64,000 bases of DNA from Pelodiscus sinensis (GCF_049634645.1 NC_134721.1:30406001-30470000); one strand, 5' to 3'; shown: positions 47,046 to 59,275, numbered from the stretch's first letter. Notes: generated from the sequence alone by a model not told the origin. Numbers and translations are program-made.

Positions 47046-47098
47046 CGGCACTCCTCAGGATTCTGTTTTGCTTCATCAGTGCACCGGTAAAATTTTCC
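47046..47098 (-). CDS. CACNA1D: CACNA1D exon, IIIS5-P extracellular loop
   Basis: 53 bases: GKFYRCTDEAKQNPEEC plus two bases of a split Arg codon. This is the start of the large extracellular loop between IIIS5 and the pore of repeat III, with two cysteines. Acceptor ttttgtccag, donor gtgaga. The length is typical of this small exon in L-type channel genes. Confidence 0.93.
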
Positions 47099-47285
47099 CT
47101 GGACAAAAACCAAAAGATGTAGATGGAACATAGGGCATGAAAATTAACTAAACTTAGAACCTGATCTTGTGACTGGCTCCACATGGGCACAACCCAGTTT
47201 CAGCACAGACCTCTACTGAAGTCAGCTGGCAGGCCTTGGTTCAGGATCAAGCCTGATTATGTTTTGAAGGAATTTATTTATTTAC

Positions 47286-47393
47286 CTTAAAAAGCTGTAC
47301 ACCAATACAGGCGAACATGAACTGCAGCAGAGTTGTGACGATCATGATATTACCAATAGTTCTAATAGCAACAAAGACACACTGAACTACATG
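47286..47393 (-). CDS. CACNA1D: CACNA1D exon, IIIS4-S5 linker and IIIS5
   Basis: 108 bases, 36 codons, phase 0. It begins HVVQCVFVAIRTIGN and runs into IIIS5, TTLLQFMFACIGVQLFK. The Thr and Gln of IIIS5 that mark dihydropyridine-sensitive L-type channels (family knowledge) are present in TTLLQFMFACIGVQ. Acceptor ttcttcacag, donor gtaaat. Confidence 0.95.
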
Positions 47394-47481
47394 CTGTGAA
47401 GAAAAGAGGAAAGGAAAATTATTATAGAATAATGTACACTGCATAAAGAAACATAACTTGGAAAAAAATACAAATAAAAAC

Positions 47482-47569
47482 CTTCAGTCCTTTTGCTCTG
47501 TTTATTGCCCTTAGGGGCCTCAAGACTCTTAAAACTCTCAGAATCTTCACAACTGAAATAGCACTTGAT
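47482..47569 (-). CDS. CACNA1D: CACNA1D exon, IIIS4 voltage sensor
   Basis: 88 bases, one base of a split codon then 29 codons. It contains the repeat III voltage sensor, KILRVLRVLRPLRAINRAKG, with a basic residue at nearly every third position. Acceptor cgactag, donor gttttta, which is weak by the usual GTRAGT standard. It sits in a compact cluster of five exons between 45.2 and 47.6 kb. Confidence 0.95.
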
Positions 47570-47774
47570 CTAGTCGAGGGAAAGAAAAGCAAGCATTAGT
47601 CTGTTACTTCCCAAGTTTATTATGTTACAAAATTTATTAAAATTATCTATGTTCATGCAGTTCCCTTTTATAAGCAAAAATTCTTATTTACCCCTTGGAG
47701 TAAATACTAATTTTTTAAGCTAGCTTTTTGAAGTCCTTCTCAGCTTAGTTTCAGGAGCAACTTAGGAATTAGTA

Positions 47775-48318
47775 CAGGTTTAACCTTTCTAGTCCGGCAC
47801 CTTTGGGATGTGACCACTGCTGAACCAAAGAATTTGCTGAACCACGGGAGGTCAATATTGTAGTGAGTGGGTCTATTTTTATTTCACCAAGGCAAATAAT
47901 TAGAACAATACTTGCAATGCTGCTTAATAATGTATGACTGTACTGATACACCTTATATAAACCTATGCATAGCCAAGGTTTATCAACTCTCTTTATAACA
48001 AAATGTTAGTGCTGTTACACAATTTTTCTGTACTGGCACAAGGAAATAAGTAGATAAGGCATAAAAACATGCTTACTCTTAGCAGCATGACCAGCACTTC
48101 TGCTGCTTGCTGGACTCTTAGAAGATAATTAAGGATAATTTAGAGCTAAATAACAGCACAGAACACTGAGAGCCAGGACTGATAGCTGTAAACAAAATTC
48201 ATGGGACTGCAGGAAACTTGGCTACACCCATGGCAAGTGGACATCTGGCTAACTAAAACCATGCCAGACCATGAATGTTGCTGGACTAGAGAGTGCTGGA
48301 CTAGAGAGTTTCAACCTG
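47775..48318. mobile_element. Tigger-type element, CAGGTTTAACC ends, copy 2
   Basis: Starts CAGGTTTAACCTTTCTAGTC and ends with the inverse (tagagagtttcaacctg), with TA on both sides. Same family as the elements at 642 and 63577, but the inside is AT-rich and differs. 205 bp upstream of it lies the IIIS4 exon. Confidence 0.75.
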
Positions 48319-49500
48319 TACTCCATGGGCTAGTCATACACCATAGATCAGACATGTTTTGTCATAGGGAAAAAATAATGGCAAAGGCATTCTTCAGTAC
48401 TTTGCTCTGACAAACTATGGGCTCTACCCATGAGATGTTGAGAGCCTGTTGCAAGATGATGAGCACCGTCATCTCCAGTCCAGCAGAGATGAAAATGTTC
48501 AACATCACACAAGAGATGCTCAGAATCTCTTATGACTAGGCCCTTTATTTGTCAGAGAGGTAATAAGAGCATTTTGCTCAGTGCTAAGTAACACAGGCTG
48601 GAGTTTCTGATGGTCTGGTGCCACCTGCCAAGTTGACTAACGTAATTAATGAGATACTAGAGCAAAAAGTGATAAGTAGAATAGTAGAAAAAAAATCCCT
48701 GGGGAACTGCTTACTGAGGCCCTCGGTGTGTAATAAGGAATTTCTAAATCAATGGGAGTTTTACTATTTATTTCAAGTGAAGCAGTATTGAGTTCTCAAC
48801 AAAGTAGTGAGAACTGGAGCCTACTCTTCAATGGCTGTGGTTTGCATGATCACAGAGGGGAAAAACTCTCTTAATCACCAATTACTGTCCTAAATGTCAC
48901 AAAGCTACTATTTTGTCACAGAGATCATGGTATTCTCACTAATCGTGAATTTGATTAAAGACTGTGGAAACAGATGGGCAGATGTGCCAAATCCCAAAGG
49001 TCCTGAGGCCACATAAGCATGGCTGCAATTCCTGGAGCTAGGAGCTGGTGCTAGCCTCATAAGTCAGAAGCTACTGCTGCAGAGAAAGCATGGGATTGGC
49101 TCACCCCACCCTCACTCAGCAGCGCTGCCAGGAAAAGTATTAACATGTTCGGCAAAAAAAAATCATAGCCTTATGCTTAAGCTGCAACATATCCAGGAAC
49201 AGCCCCTGACATATTGTGCCCTAGAGTTACCTCTCTGAGGCACAGTGCCCTCAGCTTCCCCTGCTCTGGGGTGAGGATCAGGAATTAGTAATTTACTGCT
49301 GACTGTACTAGAATTAAATTTTCTATATCACATTGTACTGCTCTGGAGGGTGCAAGGGGAGTTACTGAATGGACCCTGCATGTCCAGACCCAAGGTATGT
49401 ATAACAGTGGCAGAATCTAATCCCATCCTAAGTTCCAATTTCACTTGAAAAGCCACAAGTTAAAAATAAAGGCTACTTCCAGTGTAATAGTAATACTTAC
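48319..49500. other. intron segment, nothing recognised
   Basis: Intron between the Tigger-type element and the IIIS3 exon. No feature identified. Confidence 0.45.
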
Positions 49501-49607
49501 TGAATCCCAAACGAGACCAGAGAAACACCCACAACTAGCAAGTCCAGCAAATTGAAGTAATTCCTGCAGAAAGACCCTTTGTGAAGGAATGCTCCAAAAG
49601 CTGTCAT
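49501..49607 (-). CDS. CACNA1D: CACNA1D exon, IIIS2-S3 loop and IIIS3
   Basis: 107 bases, starting in phase 0 and ending with two bases of a split Gln codon (CA|A). It encodes MTAFGAFLHKGSFCRNYFN followed by the IIIS3 helix LLDLLVVGVSLVSFGI. Acceptor tttttag, donor gtaagtatt. The next exon supplies the third base and continues QSSAIS, which confirms the join. Confidence 0.95.
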
Positions 49608-50152
49608 CTAAAAATAGAATTGTGACAGCTTTACTTTCAGTTTCTCTCCATTTAAACTGAAATTTAGGCTGTTTACAAGACACCTCTCGATGATGCATTT
49701 ATAATCAAATATTTTACCTGTTACAACAATTAATATACAAAAACAGTCTGAATCTAGATGCCTACAACTGAAATAATGTGCACTTAAACAACAGAACTGG
49801 AGGTGTTAATTATTCTTGATATCAGCAAATGTTTCATTTCTGTGTGTGCACAAAAGATGAATTGATTAGGCCTTTACCATAGCAGTAAATGGCAAGATCC
49901 AGATTCTTCCCACCTGCCTCTCTATATTTTGGTGCCTAGTGACTGTAAAGGGGCAGCACAATTCTGGGAGAAAACCTGATGCAGAAGCAGTGCAGGGCCG
50001 TCAGATGTGTCCTTAGGCTATCCCTTCTCACCACCACCACTATAGAGAGTGTGCTGGCTCACAGAGGGGTGTAGCAAGGGATAGGTGAGAGAGTGGTTGT
50101 GGTGCTGAGGGCAATAAGCCTTCCTGTCTGTGAAGCAGCTCGTAGTTCACGA

Positions 50153-50583
50153 CAGCAACGGGCAACCTAGTCTACTGCATGGGCCACCGAATGGCCCTCC
50201 TTTATCTCACTGGGCTGCAAGTTTGTCATAACCAAGATGGTCTCATGGGATAGGGTAATTTTACCAACTGTGCGTGGCATGGATCCAATGAATTTGCAGC
50301 GTGGGCCGACTAAACTGTAGCAGCGCTTTGACTGGATACAGAGGGAGCCCATGGCTCTTACAGTCAGTGTTGTGAGCAATCAGCAGGCACCTCACTTCGT
50401 GTGCCCTTGCTTTACATGCGTGTCACTTTAGTAATACTGTTAGGAAAAAAAACTGCGTGGGTGAAAACCAGTGGAATCTGGCAATTTTGTACCTGGGCAA
50501 CGGTAAACAAAATGTCTTGCGGGCAACATGTGGAACCCTTATGGGCCACACGTGGTACTTGGGTAACAGGTTACCCACCACTG
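50153..50583. mobile_element. hAT-like element (Charlie type)
   Basis: Left end CAGCAACGGGCAACCTAG, right end the inverse of CAGTGGTGGGTAACCTG. Subterminal gggccacc and gggccacacgtgg fit the 'cagtggttcccaacc/gggccac' plan of vertebrate hAT elements. No clear 8-bp duplication. Confidence 0.5.
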
Positions 50584-50972
50584 TGGCAAAAGGTTGCAGC
50601 TAGAGCAGCCCTGGTTCGATATTATGATAGAAAGACTGCCCTGGGTTTCGGTACGGGCAGAATTTGGACAGCACAGAGATGGTCTCAGGTGGTGCAAAAC
50701 AACCAAGTCTAATAAAAATGTCTCTAACTTAATTAGGATTATATATTTGTTATAATGGATTGATGCAAATCTAGTAAACCAATTATAAAACAGTCCTGCC
50801 TCTCGATTCCGGCTTGAATGCTCACTGCCACGGGCTGTCATTGGCTATGCAGACTAACCCTTAAAGACCAGGAGGCCAGGGACCAGTTTTCTGGAGGAAA
50901 GTCCATCAGGCCTGGTGCTGAGAAACAGAAGGTCCTGCTGAACAGCACCCAGTGATTGGCTCTGGTTCCAAA

Positions 50973-51518
50973 GTAGGGATGTTAAGGACTAGTTGATGAG
51001 TTGATCCCTCCCCCCTTGCTGCCTCTATTCAACAGAGACAGCAAAGGGGGTAGGAAGAGAGGGTACTTCAAAGCAGCAGTGCTGCACAGATGAGTCCAGG
51101 ATCAGCTGTGCAGTGGTCCGCGTGTGGAGCCCCGGGTCAGCTGGGGAGTCCCCAACTGACCCTCAGTTCTGTTGAAATGCTGCACGGAACCTGCCATCAG
51201 CTGGGGAGTTCCCAGGTGACCCCGGCTTCATGCGGCATTTCAAATTGGGAATGTGGCATGGAGCTTGGGGCCAGCAGGGGACTCTGAGACCCCTGCGGAC
51301 CACGGGCTCTGTGCTGCACTGCCACTTTGAAATGCACAGGAGCTCCTGCTGGGGACAGTTGTACATTTCGAAGCAGGCACCCTTGTGCAGCCCAGAGTCA
51401 GTTCCTCATTCCTCCTTTGAAATGTACAAAAGCCCCAGCACAGAAGTGCCTATTGACTAGTCGATCGAAATTCCATCAACTACTCGACTAGTAAATTAAC
51501 TGTTACTTAACATCCTTA
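50973..51518. mobile_element. hAT-like element with 8-bp duplication
   Basis: Left gtagggatgttaaggactag, right the inverse of ctaaggatgttaagtaacag. Flanked by gttccaaa (50965-50972) and gttccaag (51519-51526), 7 of 8 the same. The GC-rich middle has repeated gagcccggggtcagctgggga-like units. Confidence 0.75.
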
Positions 51519-51844
51519 GTTCCAAGCTAGGGGTTATAAATGAGGGGGTAGGGAATCAGGAAATAGATGAGCACACATTCTCCTCTGTCAGCAGCAGCAG
51601 GCTTCAGGAAGGTCCCACAGACCTAACTCCTAAGCTGGGGAGGTCTTCAGTTACCAGAGTGTCTCCACCAAGAACAAGACTATTGCTTTTGTTATTGACC
51701 CACATTTCCTTTTGGTTTTCTGTTGAAGGCCCTAAGGAAAGAGGCTATAAACTGAACTGGAAATGGCAGATTGTTTGTCCCAGACTGGTGATCAGCCCCA
51801 TCAGTGAGCATCTTAAAAAAGGCTTGCACAAGTTACAAGTACAA

Positions 51845-51956
51845 TGAAAGCTTTGTTATCTGGCACTCATGATGAGGAATGGGCTTTGCCAGTTAATTCA
51901 ATGTGCCAGATACTCAAGCTTACTGCTCTGCCTCCACCCGCTACCACGGCAACCAA

Positions 51957-51997
<41 letters not shown>

Positions 51998-52350
51998 CCT
52001 CGAGAATGCCTAACCAAAGGAATAACAAAGCCTGGAGGAATGAGGAAGCAGATCACTCCCCTCCAACACACACATTCCCTCACTCAGGGTATTTCCTTTG
52101 TGTCCTCCTCTTAAGTGGCAGGAAGACAAGCAGGCCAGCTGCCTGGGAGTCCTCCAGCAGATTCAGCTCAAGGCAGGCTGAGGAGGAAGGAGATGCCTGC
52201 TAATGATATCAGCAGTCGGCGCCAGCTGTCAGAAACCCGACAACAGCTGACTGGACAGGCATGTGTGGCATGTGTGGCATTGTGGCTGGGGGCAATGCCA
52301 GTTGACAAAGTTTTTTGGTTAATAGAAAAACCGGATAACAAAGCTTTCAC
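51845..52350. mobile_element. Tigger-like element with a 30-base C run
   Basis: Inverted ends ATGAAAGCTTTGTTATCTGG and the inverse of CAGTGAAAGCTTTGTTATCC, with TA adjoining each side. An unbroken run of 30 C lies at 51967-51996. Confidence 0.75.
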
Positions 52351-55300
52351 TGTATGTGTGTCCTAACACATATATCCCTCTTTATTCCACAGCTGTATCC
52401 TCACATGATCATGTAGTTATAGAGCACATCATCTACCTACCCATACGGGCAGCTTTCTGTCTATTCATTCCATGCCCATCACTGTAGCATGTGGCCTAGT
52501 TAATGTCATGTGAGACTGTCCCACATTGGAAGATACTGGATGGAAAGCTGGTTTAAAGGAACAGCTGGGATTCCTACTAAGCAAATCCTAGGATGGCATA
52601 AGCTTGTACAGCTGCTTCAGTATTCACTCGTGCCCCCTACATGAGGACATGTTAGCATGGTTGTGGCTGAAGCATAGCCAGTGAAAAGGACCATAAGTGT
52701 TCCTGCTGATGAAACTTAGACTAGCCCAGAAACTGTTCATATATAGCAGAGATTTTATCTCTGTTATTTGTGGAAAATAATACTACATATCTTCTGCAAA
52801 TGCACTGCCCTTAGTCTTTAGGACCAGAACTAATTTTCCAAGCATTCACTTCTACTGATACTACATGATGATAGAGGATTTTTTAAACATCAATGATCCC
52901 ATATTATATTTACTATTTAAAGAGGTTTTCATTCTGCCCGTCCTTCTGTTGTGCCATTACAAGGCAGAGGTAAGATTGCATATGTGCCTATGGCTGTGTA
53001 TTTCTATATCTTACTATGGATTTCTTTATGTTTTAACCCTAACTCTGACTGTTTTGGTTTTAATGCTTGGTCTGTGGGTAATTATAACATTCTCGTAATA
53101 TATAATTTACCCTTAAATTACATTAACCCCAGTTATTTTTTGTCTGGAATTTAACTGCGGGGTGCATTACTGTGCCATATTGTTTACTACATGTTTAAGC
53201 CTGAGTTAACTCTTGTACTGTATGTATAGCAACAGGACTTGGCATTGCAGAAAGCGTAGTGCAAAATTATAAGCAAGCATAGCCAAAGTTTGAGACATGT
53301 TAGTAAAGCAAGGTATTGCAGATGTACATCTCACATTCTAATTATCCTCCCCTGGAGGATACCCCTGGATTACACTGCAAGACACATCCCACCGAGAATA
53401 CAGAGTCAGGAGTCATTTTTGACTGAGCAAGTCCTCAGTGGGTGTACATGATCATAGAGAGCACATTAATAAAAGAACCTTTCCTAACCCTAAACAGTGG
53501 TGCCTAAGCTGCACATACATCCACATAGTTGCTGAGCAAACTGAATGATCTTTATTATAGCTTGTCAGCTAGGGGGCAAGCTGTGCTATGTAATTGGTAG
53601 TTGCTTAACACGTGCTAGCTTGTTGCAGGATCAAGTGCAGAACTTAATAGAATTCTACAGTAATTTAAAGGTGACTAGCAACACAAAATGAGGTTTCCCA
53701 GTCAGGGAATATAAGTTGTTGTCAGGAAATAGAGAAGAGAGGCTTCCGTTTAGCTCCCAGTAGTCCACAAAAAATCCTGCAGAACCAGTACACGCTTCCT
53801 GGATGTATACAGCCCAGATTGGGGCCAAATACATCCCTGGAAAATTCCACTAATTAAGAAATGTACTAAACAGATCTCCACAGTCAAAAAGACCCTCGCT
53901 AATGGACATCCACTTCTTGGATTTAGGAGTGACCGGTTTCACAAGTGCCAGATACAGATTCTTCAGAGGTTACTGCTGAGATGACCAAAAATGAAAATGG
54001 AGAGATGGAGCGGGGGAGAACATAGACATACATATAAAAAAAGCTACTAGGTCTGTGGGTGGACAAGTACAAATGTACCTATAGCATCTATTCTAGTGTT
54101 TTGTTGAGTCTGCGTTCAGAATCGCGAGCAATGGGGCTTCCACAAATTTTCTTTCATAGTCTAACAGAGCATAATGTTAAGAAGATATTCATAATCATTA
54201 GTATGAATTTTCCTTTTCTTAAGGTATGCCTTTACATCTAGATACACCCCCTTGCACCAGGCTAATTCCTCTCTCTTCTTGGTGCAATGTAACAAGGACT
54301 AAAAGTGTGGGAACAAAGGTTGATTCAACCTTCTGCTCAAAGGATACAGACATTTTACTGACTCCTATCTGCCTCAGAAAGGAAGGTATCACTTTTACCA
54401 AGGTCAGTGAGTTCCTCGAGTTCAGAGGTTTTACAAGTAGCTTGATCCAGCTTTACTGTGTCAAGTGTATAATTCTCTTTGCTTATCTCTCAGCATTGCT
54501 TTGATTTAACAATAGCAAGGACCTTAGGAGGTTGTCACCTTACTTGGCAGCATGGAACTTGGATCATTTGCTAGGATCATCTGGGCATGTCTCACTTGAT
54601 CAGTTCCCTTCCATTGCAATGCATTGGTGATCCCTCGGTCTCTTCTGTTCTCTGTCTAGGGCTCATAGCTGTTTCAATCCCTAGGGACTGAAGTGTTGGG
54701 CTCCATATAGGGGTATCTGGGTAAATTGTAATGGCCTGTGTTATACAGGAATTCAGACTACATGATCTAATAGTCCCTTTGGACCTTTAACCCTATGGAA
54801 ATATGAAACAATACATAATAAGGATACTTAGCACTTACTCTAGCATTCAGCATCTCTAGAGCCTTTTACAACTACTGTATTAATTAATTTACTAATTTTT
54901 AGCAGGCTCTACACTACTAAATATAAGAAATAGCAAATAAGCAGGAGTAGGTAAACATTTACAAACATACAAATAGTTTACTATATAAAATACAGTTTAT
55001 CTTGTAAACAGCCCAAATATTACTTTATCTGGTATTAATCAAAATGCATTGTGAGAAAAACATACCAATATGATCAATGCTAGTAGAAGAGTTTTTGTAA
55101 TGCTTAATCCTCAGCTGGAAATGCAAAGTTTATGTACGGATTTTTACTGTACCTGAAATTCACTGGTATATGTCAGGGCTATTCAGCAAGTGATTTGTGG
55201 TTGTTGTTCACTACATGAAGCTTTTCATGATCTTCTGATGGCTATAAAATGTGTATAGCTCTAAAGAAGTGTTTTATACATTTCCAATTATTCTTCTTGA

Positions 55301-56005
55301 CTTCATTTGTCACCAAGGCAGCACCAGGTAAACATAAACCCTAGTTTTACTGCAGCTTTGCTGGGGTAATTTTCATATAACTAAAAGCCGAGTAGAACTG
55401 GTGTATGCTCTTAATAATCAGTACACAAACTATACATTCAAATATCAATTCTGATTCATGCATGGGTAATACATTTAAGCAAGCATATTTATGCCTTACT
55501 GAGTAATTAAATGTATGCCCAAGATAAGAGAAAATGCAAAGTATCTTAGACTATAAATAAATGCAAGATATCTTGCAAGGCCTGTTGCAAGAAAATAGTT
55601 GTCTACTATTTTAGATCTATGAATACAGTTCAGCAAGAGAAATGAGAAAATCCATGCTACCTCTTTAAAAGATTTATGATCTTTTTTGGAAATGCCAGAA
55701 TAAGGAGGAGGAAAGCTCATGCGCAGTGAATTATTTTTCCCTTTTCTGACAAATTGTAAGTGTAAAAAAGGGTAAAAATGAATTATTAAATTGATGTGAT
55801 GATAAAAAGTAGTGTCTACATGCATCCAAAGGTCAAAGATAACAATCAAAACTATAAGATATTGTCAAATTAAAAAATCCTTTGGTTTAAAAAAAGTTTA
55901 GCTTTGATCGTATAGGGAAAGGCGAAGAACACTTCAAGTGCCTTTTCTTGGCAGGTAACACACAAGAAAAATCCTTTTAAACAAACTTCTTTATAAACCT
56001 GTTAC
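52351..56005. other. intron segment, mostly unrecognised
   Basis: 3.7 kb of intron between a Tigger-like element and the second IIIS2 exon. Only a CR1-like tail at 54731-54800 is recognised. No further exon seen. Confidence 0.5.
54731..54800 (+). repeat. CR1-like 3' tail remnant
   Basis: atggcctgtgttatacagga, then attcagactacatgatctaa and ccctttggacctttaaccct follow the plan of a common sauropsid CR1 3' end. Confidence 0.5.
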
Positions 56006-56065
56006 CTTCAACATGATCTCAAATGTAAACATACTAGTGAAGACATAATCTGCATACCCTAGGAT
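56006..56065 (-). CDS. CACNA1D: CACNA1D exon, IIIS2 version 2 (alternative)
   Basis: 60 bases, phase 0, 20 residues with core YADYVFTSMFTFEIMLK. This is the alternative IIIS2 helix, 80 bp downstream of version 1. It resembles the NADYVFTSIFTLEI form known from Cav1.2. Good acceptor (ccttccag) and donor (gtaaca). Using both exons would keep frame but duplicate a membrane helix, so exclusive use is expected. Confidence 0.9.
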
Positions 56066-56145
56066 CTGGAAGGTAAACAAAAAGTTACAAACATTATTGC
56101 TAAAGCTGGTTTTGAGCTAACAAGGATCAATTAACAATTCATTAC

Positions 56146-56205
56146 CTTTAACAGGATTTCAACAGTAAAGATGGCTGTGAAAGCATAGTCAAAGTAACCA
56201 AGTAT
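56146..56205 (-). CDS. CACNA1D: CACNA1D exon, IIIS2 version 1
   Basis: 60 bases, phase 0 at both ends, 20 residues with core YFDYAFTAIFTVEILLK: the second transmembrane helix of repeat III. It is preceded by tag and followed by gtaat on the minus strand. It is one of two tandem, same-length versions of this helix. In the paralogue CACNA1C the equivalent pair is mutually exclusive (known of the family), and I infer the same here. It is the first exon visible; the upstream IIIS1 exon was not found in the remaining 7.8 kb. Confidence 0.93.
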
Positions 56206-57417
56206 CTGCAAGGTATAATATGTGCCACAGTAAGAAATCCGTCTATAATAAGTATTTACAATTTAGACCACATGCACAAAAATACCTCTTTTAATCTAAT
56301 AATTTAGTTGGGAAATGTAGACAAAGTAATTTAAACTTTTAGCTGCCGTGTAACTTTTCTGTTTAAAGTTAATTAGAAGCTACTATGTTCAAAGTGAGAT
56401 TTCGTCTATCATAAAATGATAGGACCAAATATGCAACATTTTCTTTCAATTCAGACCTTTTTCCTATCAACTTTCAGGTGTTCTTTCTTCTGTTTCTAAT
56501 ATACTTTACAAGCTCTGACTCAAACAAAAACTTATTAATAATGTACTTTTTCCAACATAGCATTGCACTGAAAAATTAGACTGTCTATTGTTTGTCAGAT
56601 TTACTAAATCAGTCTGAAAATTACTATGTGTATTTTGTTGGTGGGACAGAACTGTGTGTGATCCTGTAGAAAAGCACATAGTCAAAGTAATAAATAACCT
56701 AAAATCTACTCATGCGTTTACTTTTCCTCTTGTATTTCCAAATATATAGCTGAGAGTAATTTATGGAAAATTAAATAAAAATAGCAGTAGGTTCCAAGAT
56801 GATGTGCAGAGCTTTCAGAATGACCTTGCATGAAATCCTCATTCCACTGAAGTCAATGGGAGCTTTACCATAGACTTCAAGATAGCGAGCCATTTCACCC
56901 TGGTAAGGAAACAGTGCACTTATCTTTAGCATATACCCCAGCATCTAACATGCAATCCAACATTAGTTTTTCTTTCAAGGGAACTACCCAACTACTCATT
57001 TGTTCTTCTACTCAGAAACCAGGTGCCAGTGATCAGCAGTTATGAAATGGCAGGGAAAATTCAATAATGGACAACAGGGACGAGTATGCCCATATTAGAT
57101 TAGACACACTTTTCATTTTCAGCCAATTCTCAGATGCTTCTGGTCCCTGTGACAGCTGAAAAAACACACACAGTAAAGGCTTTCAACAAAGACTGGCAAG
57201 AGATCCATTCAAGAATATAAAAGAAAGTATTGCAAACCATTAACCTGCAGCATGACAAAGGTGTTTTATTTTGTTTTCATATTTTCCCTTCTGAATTTTA
57301 GCAATGGAAGGAAGAGTTCACCAAGAACCACTCTTTCCATTCAGTATATCTGTACTGAAGCTAGACAAAATGCTGGGGGTAGCACATTTTGAGCTGGTCA
57401 GCTAGCACACTGAACAG
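56206..57417. other. intron upstream of the IIIS2 pair, nothing recognised
   Basis: AT-rich intron. I searched for the IIIS1 exon here and downstream to 64000 and saw no frame with the expected helix and splice sites. Confidence 0.5.
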
Positions 57418-57675
57418 GGTACATCTACACTACAGAGAATGATCAAAGCTGCCACTGTCAATCTTCCAGGGTTTGGATTAGCGGAGCTGGTTGATGCCGG
57501 TAGTCCTGCTTCCACAAAGAGTAAGAGAATTTGAAGGGAAAGTGTTCTTACTGCAGCTTCCTGCAGTGTGGACAGCGCCAAAAGCCAAGTTAAGGTACTT
57601 TGCCTTCACCTATGCAATTAACATAGCTGAAGTTGCGTATCTTAATTAAACCTTGTCCCACACTGGAGACATGCC
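57418..57675. mobile_element. old TGTCTACAC-type DNA element
   Basis: Left gggtacatctacactacaga, right ccacactggagacatgcc. The body (ctatgcaattaacatagctg) is related to the 18528, 20688, 28182 and 38297 elements. Its ends are worn. Confidence 0.55.
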
Positions 57676-59275
57676 ATGAGAAAGTATAGCTTGCTGGGCT
57701 AGCGATATAGCCAAGGCAGCCTACCCCTCTCCCTGCATTCTTACTAATATAATGAGCTATGGTAGCATAGGTACAGACAGCATGGTTGTCTATGGTGATC
57801 AAACCCAGAACATTCACAGAGGTAGGAGTATGGGTACAACATTCTGTGCATCTCTGCAGTAAAGGAAAGTAGCATGCCTGTTCCCGTCTCCTTTCCCCTC
57901 AGGCATGCTCTCCGTGTCCCATGCAGAGGGATAACCCTTTACAGCCTGTCTGTTCAAGAGGTACACCTGTTCAGTGCTCTTCTAGATGTAAAAGAACAGT
58001 ATTCAGCCCTTCACACTGTTTCTAGAGTAAGAATTTGCTACTTATTATCTTTTCTTTATCAGTTAGTATGATTTATTTATAAGAATATATTTACCCAGAC
58101 TTCATGGGTAGAAGGAGCACATATTGCCACTGAACGTTTTATGAAGGAATACAAGAGTGTGTGTGTGTGTGTGTGTGTGTGTGCATGCATGCGCGCACAC
58201 ACACACACACACTCTTCTGTTTACCTCTAAACAAAGTTAAAACATTTTTTAACTTTTTTTTTATAATATCAAGAGCCAAGTTCTTCAGGCTGCACAGCCT
58301 GGTCCAATAGGTCTCAGAGCCCAGACTCTCACCCAAACCTGAATGTCTACACTGTATTTTTAGCCCCATAATCCCGAGTCGGTTGACCTGGGTTCTGAGA
58401 GTCTCTGCTGCAAGTCTTCAAATATATGCACTTGCAGAAGCCTGGAAGAGATCAGGGCCTCTATTCAATCCACCTCTGATCCTGCCCCATCTTCCTTCTG
58501 CAGGGTTTGTAGAGGCTTTGCAACCACAAAGCAGCCTCTGTACATAAAACTACATGTAAGTGAAAGAAGGGACTTGGTGATATAACCTCAGTCATTACCC
58601 CTCAAAATTCACCATATGATATTCCCTATGAGGTTGTTTCTTTACATTTCTTCTTTGTAGCAATTTCTTATCTATAAAGGGTACAAAGTTGATAGTAAGA
58701 TGAAGGGCTTCTTCTTTATGACACCACTAGTACTAGATATGCAGCACTAATGAAATATTAGGAGATATGATATTGGGCCTGAGTATGCATTCTGTGTGTC
58801 TAATTAAGTTTGTAGAAGGTTACCCATCACCCTGGTATGAGTGCCAGGCGAAGCACCTGACAAACTCAAGAGTACAGCTACAACTCCAGGTAGGCACAAT
58901 GCTTGTTTCAGCTACAGGGAGCCATTTTCAGATAACATCGCTGTTTACTTAACAAATGAAATAAATTTTGTGTTGGATTACAGGTCACCTACCCATTTAT
59001 ACATAGGAGCCTTAAAGCTGCCTAGAACTATAGTGGTTGTTTTTATTTACTGTGGTTATTATTTTAAAATTACTTAAGCAGAAAAAAATATCACATCCAA
59101 CCTAACTGCTTTGTAGTGGTGATTTCAAGGGGAATACAGAAGAAGATCTGATAGCTGTATTCTTTTTATGTACTATGGTGGTCTATTCTTCCCTCAATGC
59201 ACATGCATAAAGCTTATATTTTGGTTTATCTGCAAAGTTTTTCTGATACATCTGAATTACATGGAACTTCACTTA
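57676..59275. other. intron segment, nothing clear apart from a TG/CA tract
   Basis: Holds the TG/CA palindrome at 58158-58213 and, at about 58346-58430, a fragment like the element at 34881. No coding signal. Confidence 0.45.
58158..58213. repeat. (GT)n-(AC)n palindromic microsatellite
   Basis: A GT run, then gcatgcatgcgcgc, then an AC run: an almost perfect self-complementary tract of about 55 bases. Confidence 0.88.

Noticed and set aside
51844..52203. 119-codon Pro-rich frame
   Set aside because: The proline run is the C30 tract of a DNA element; no conserved pattern on either side.
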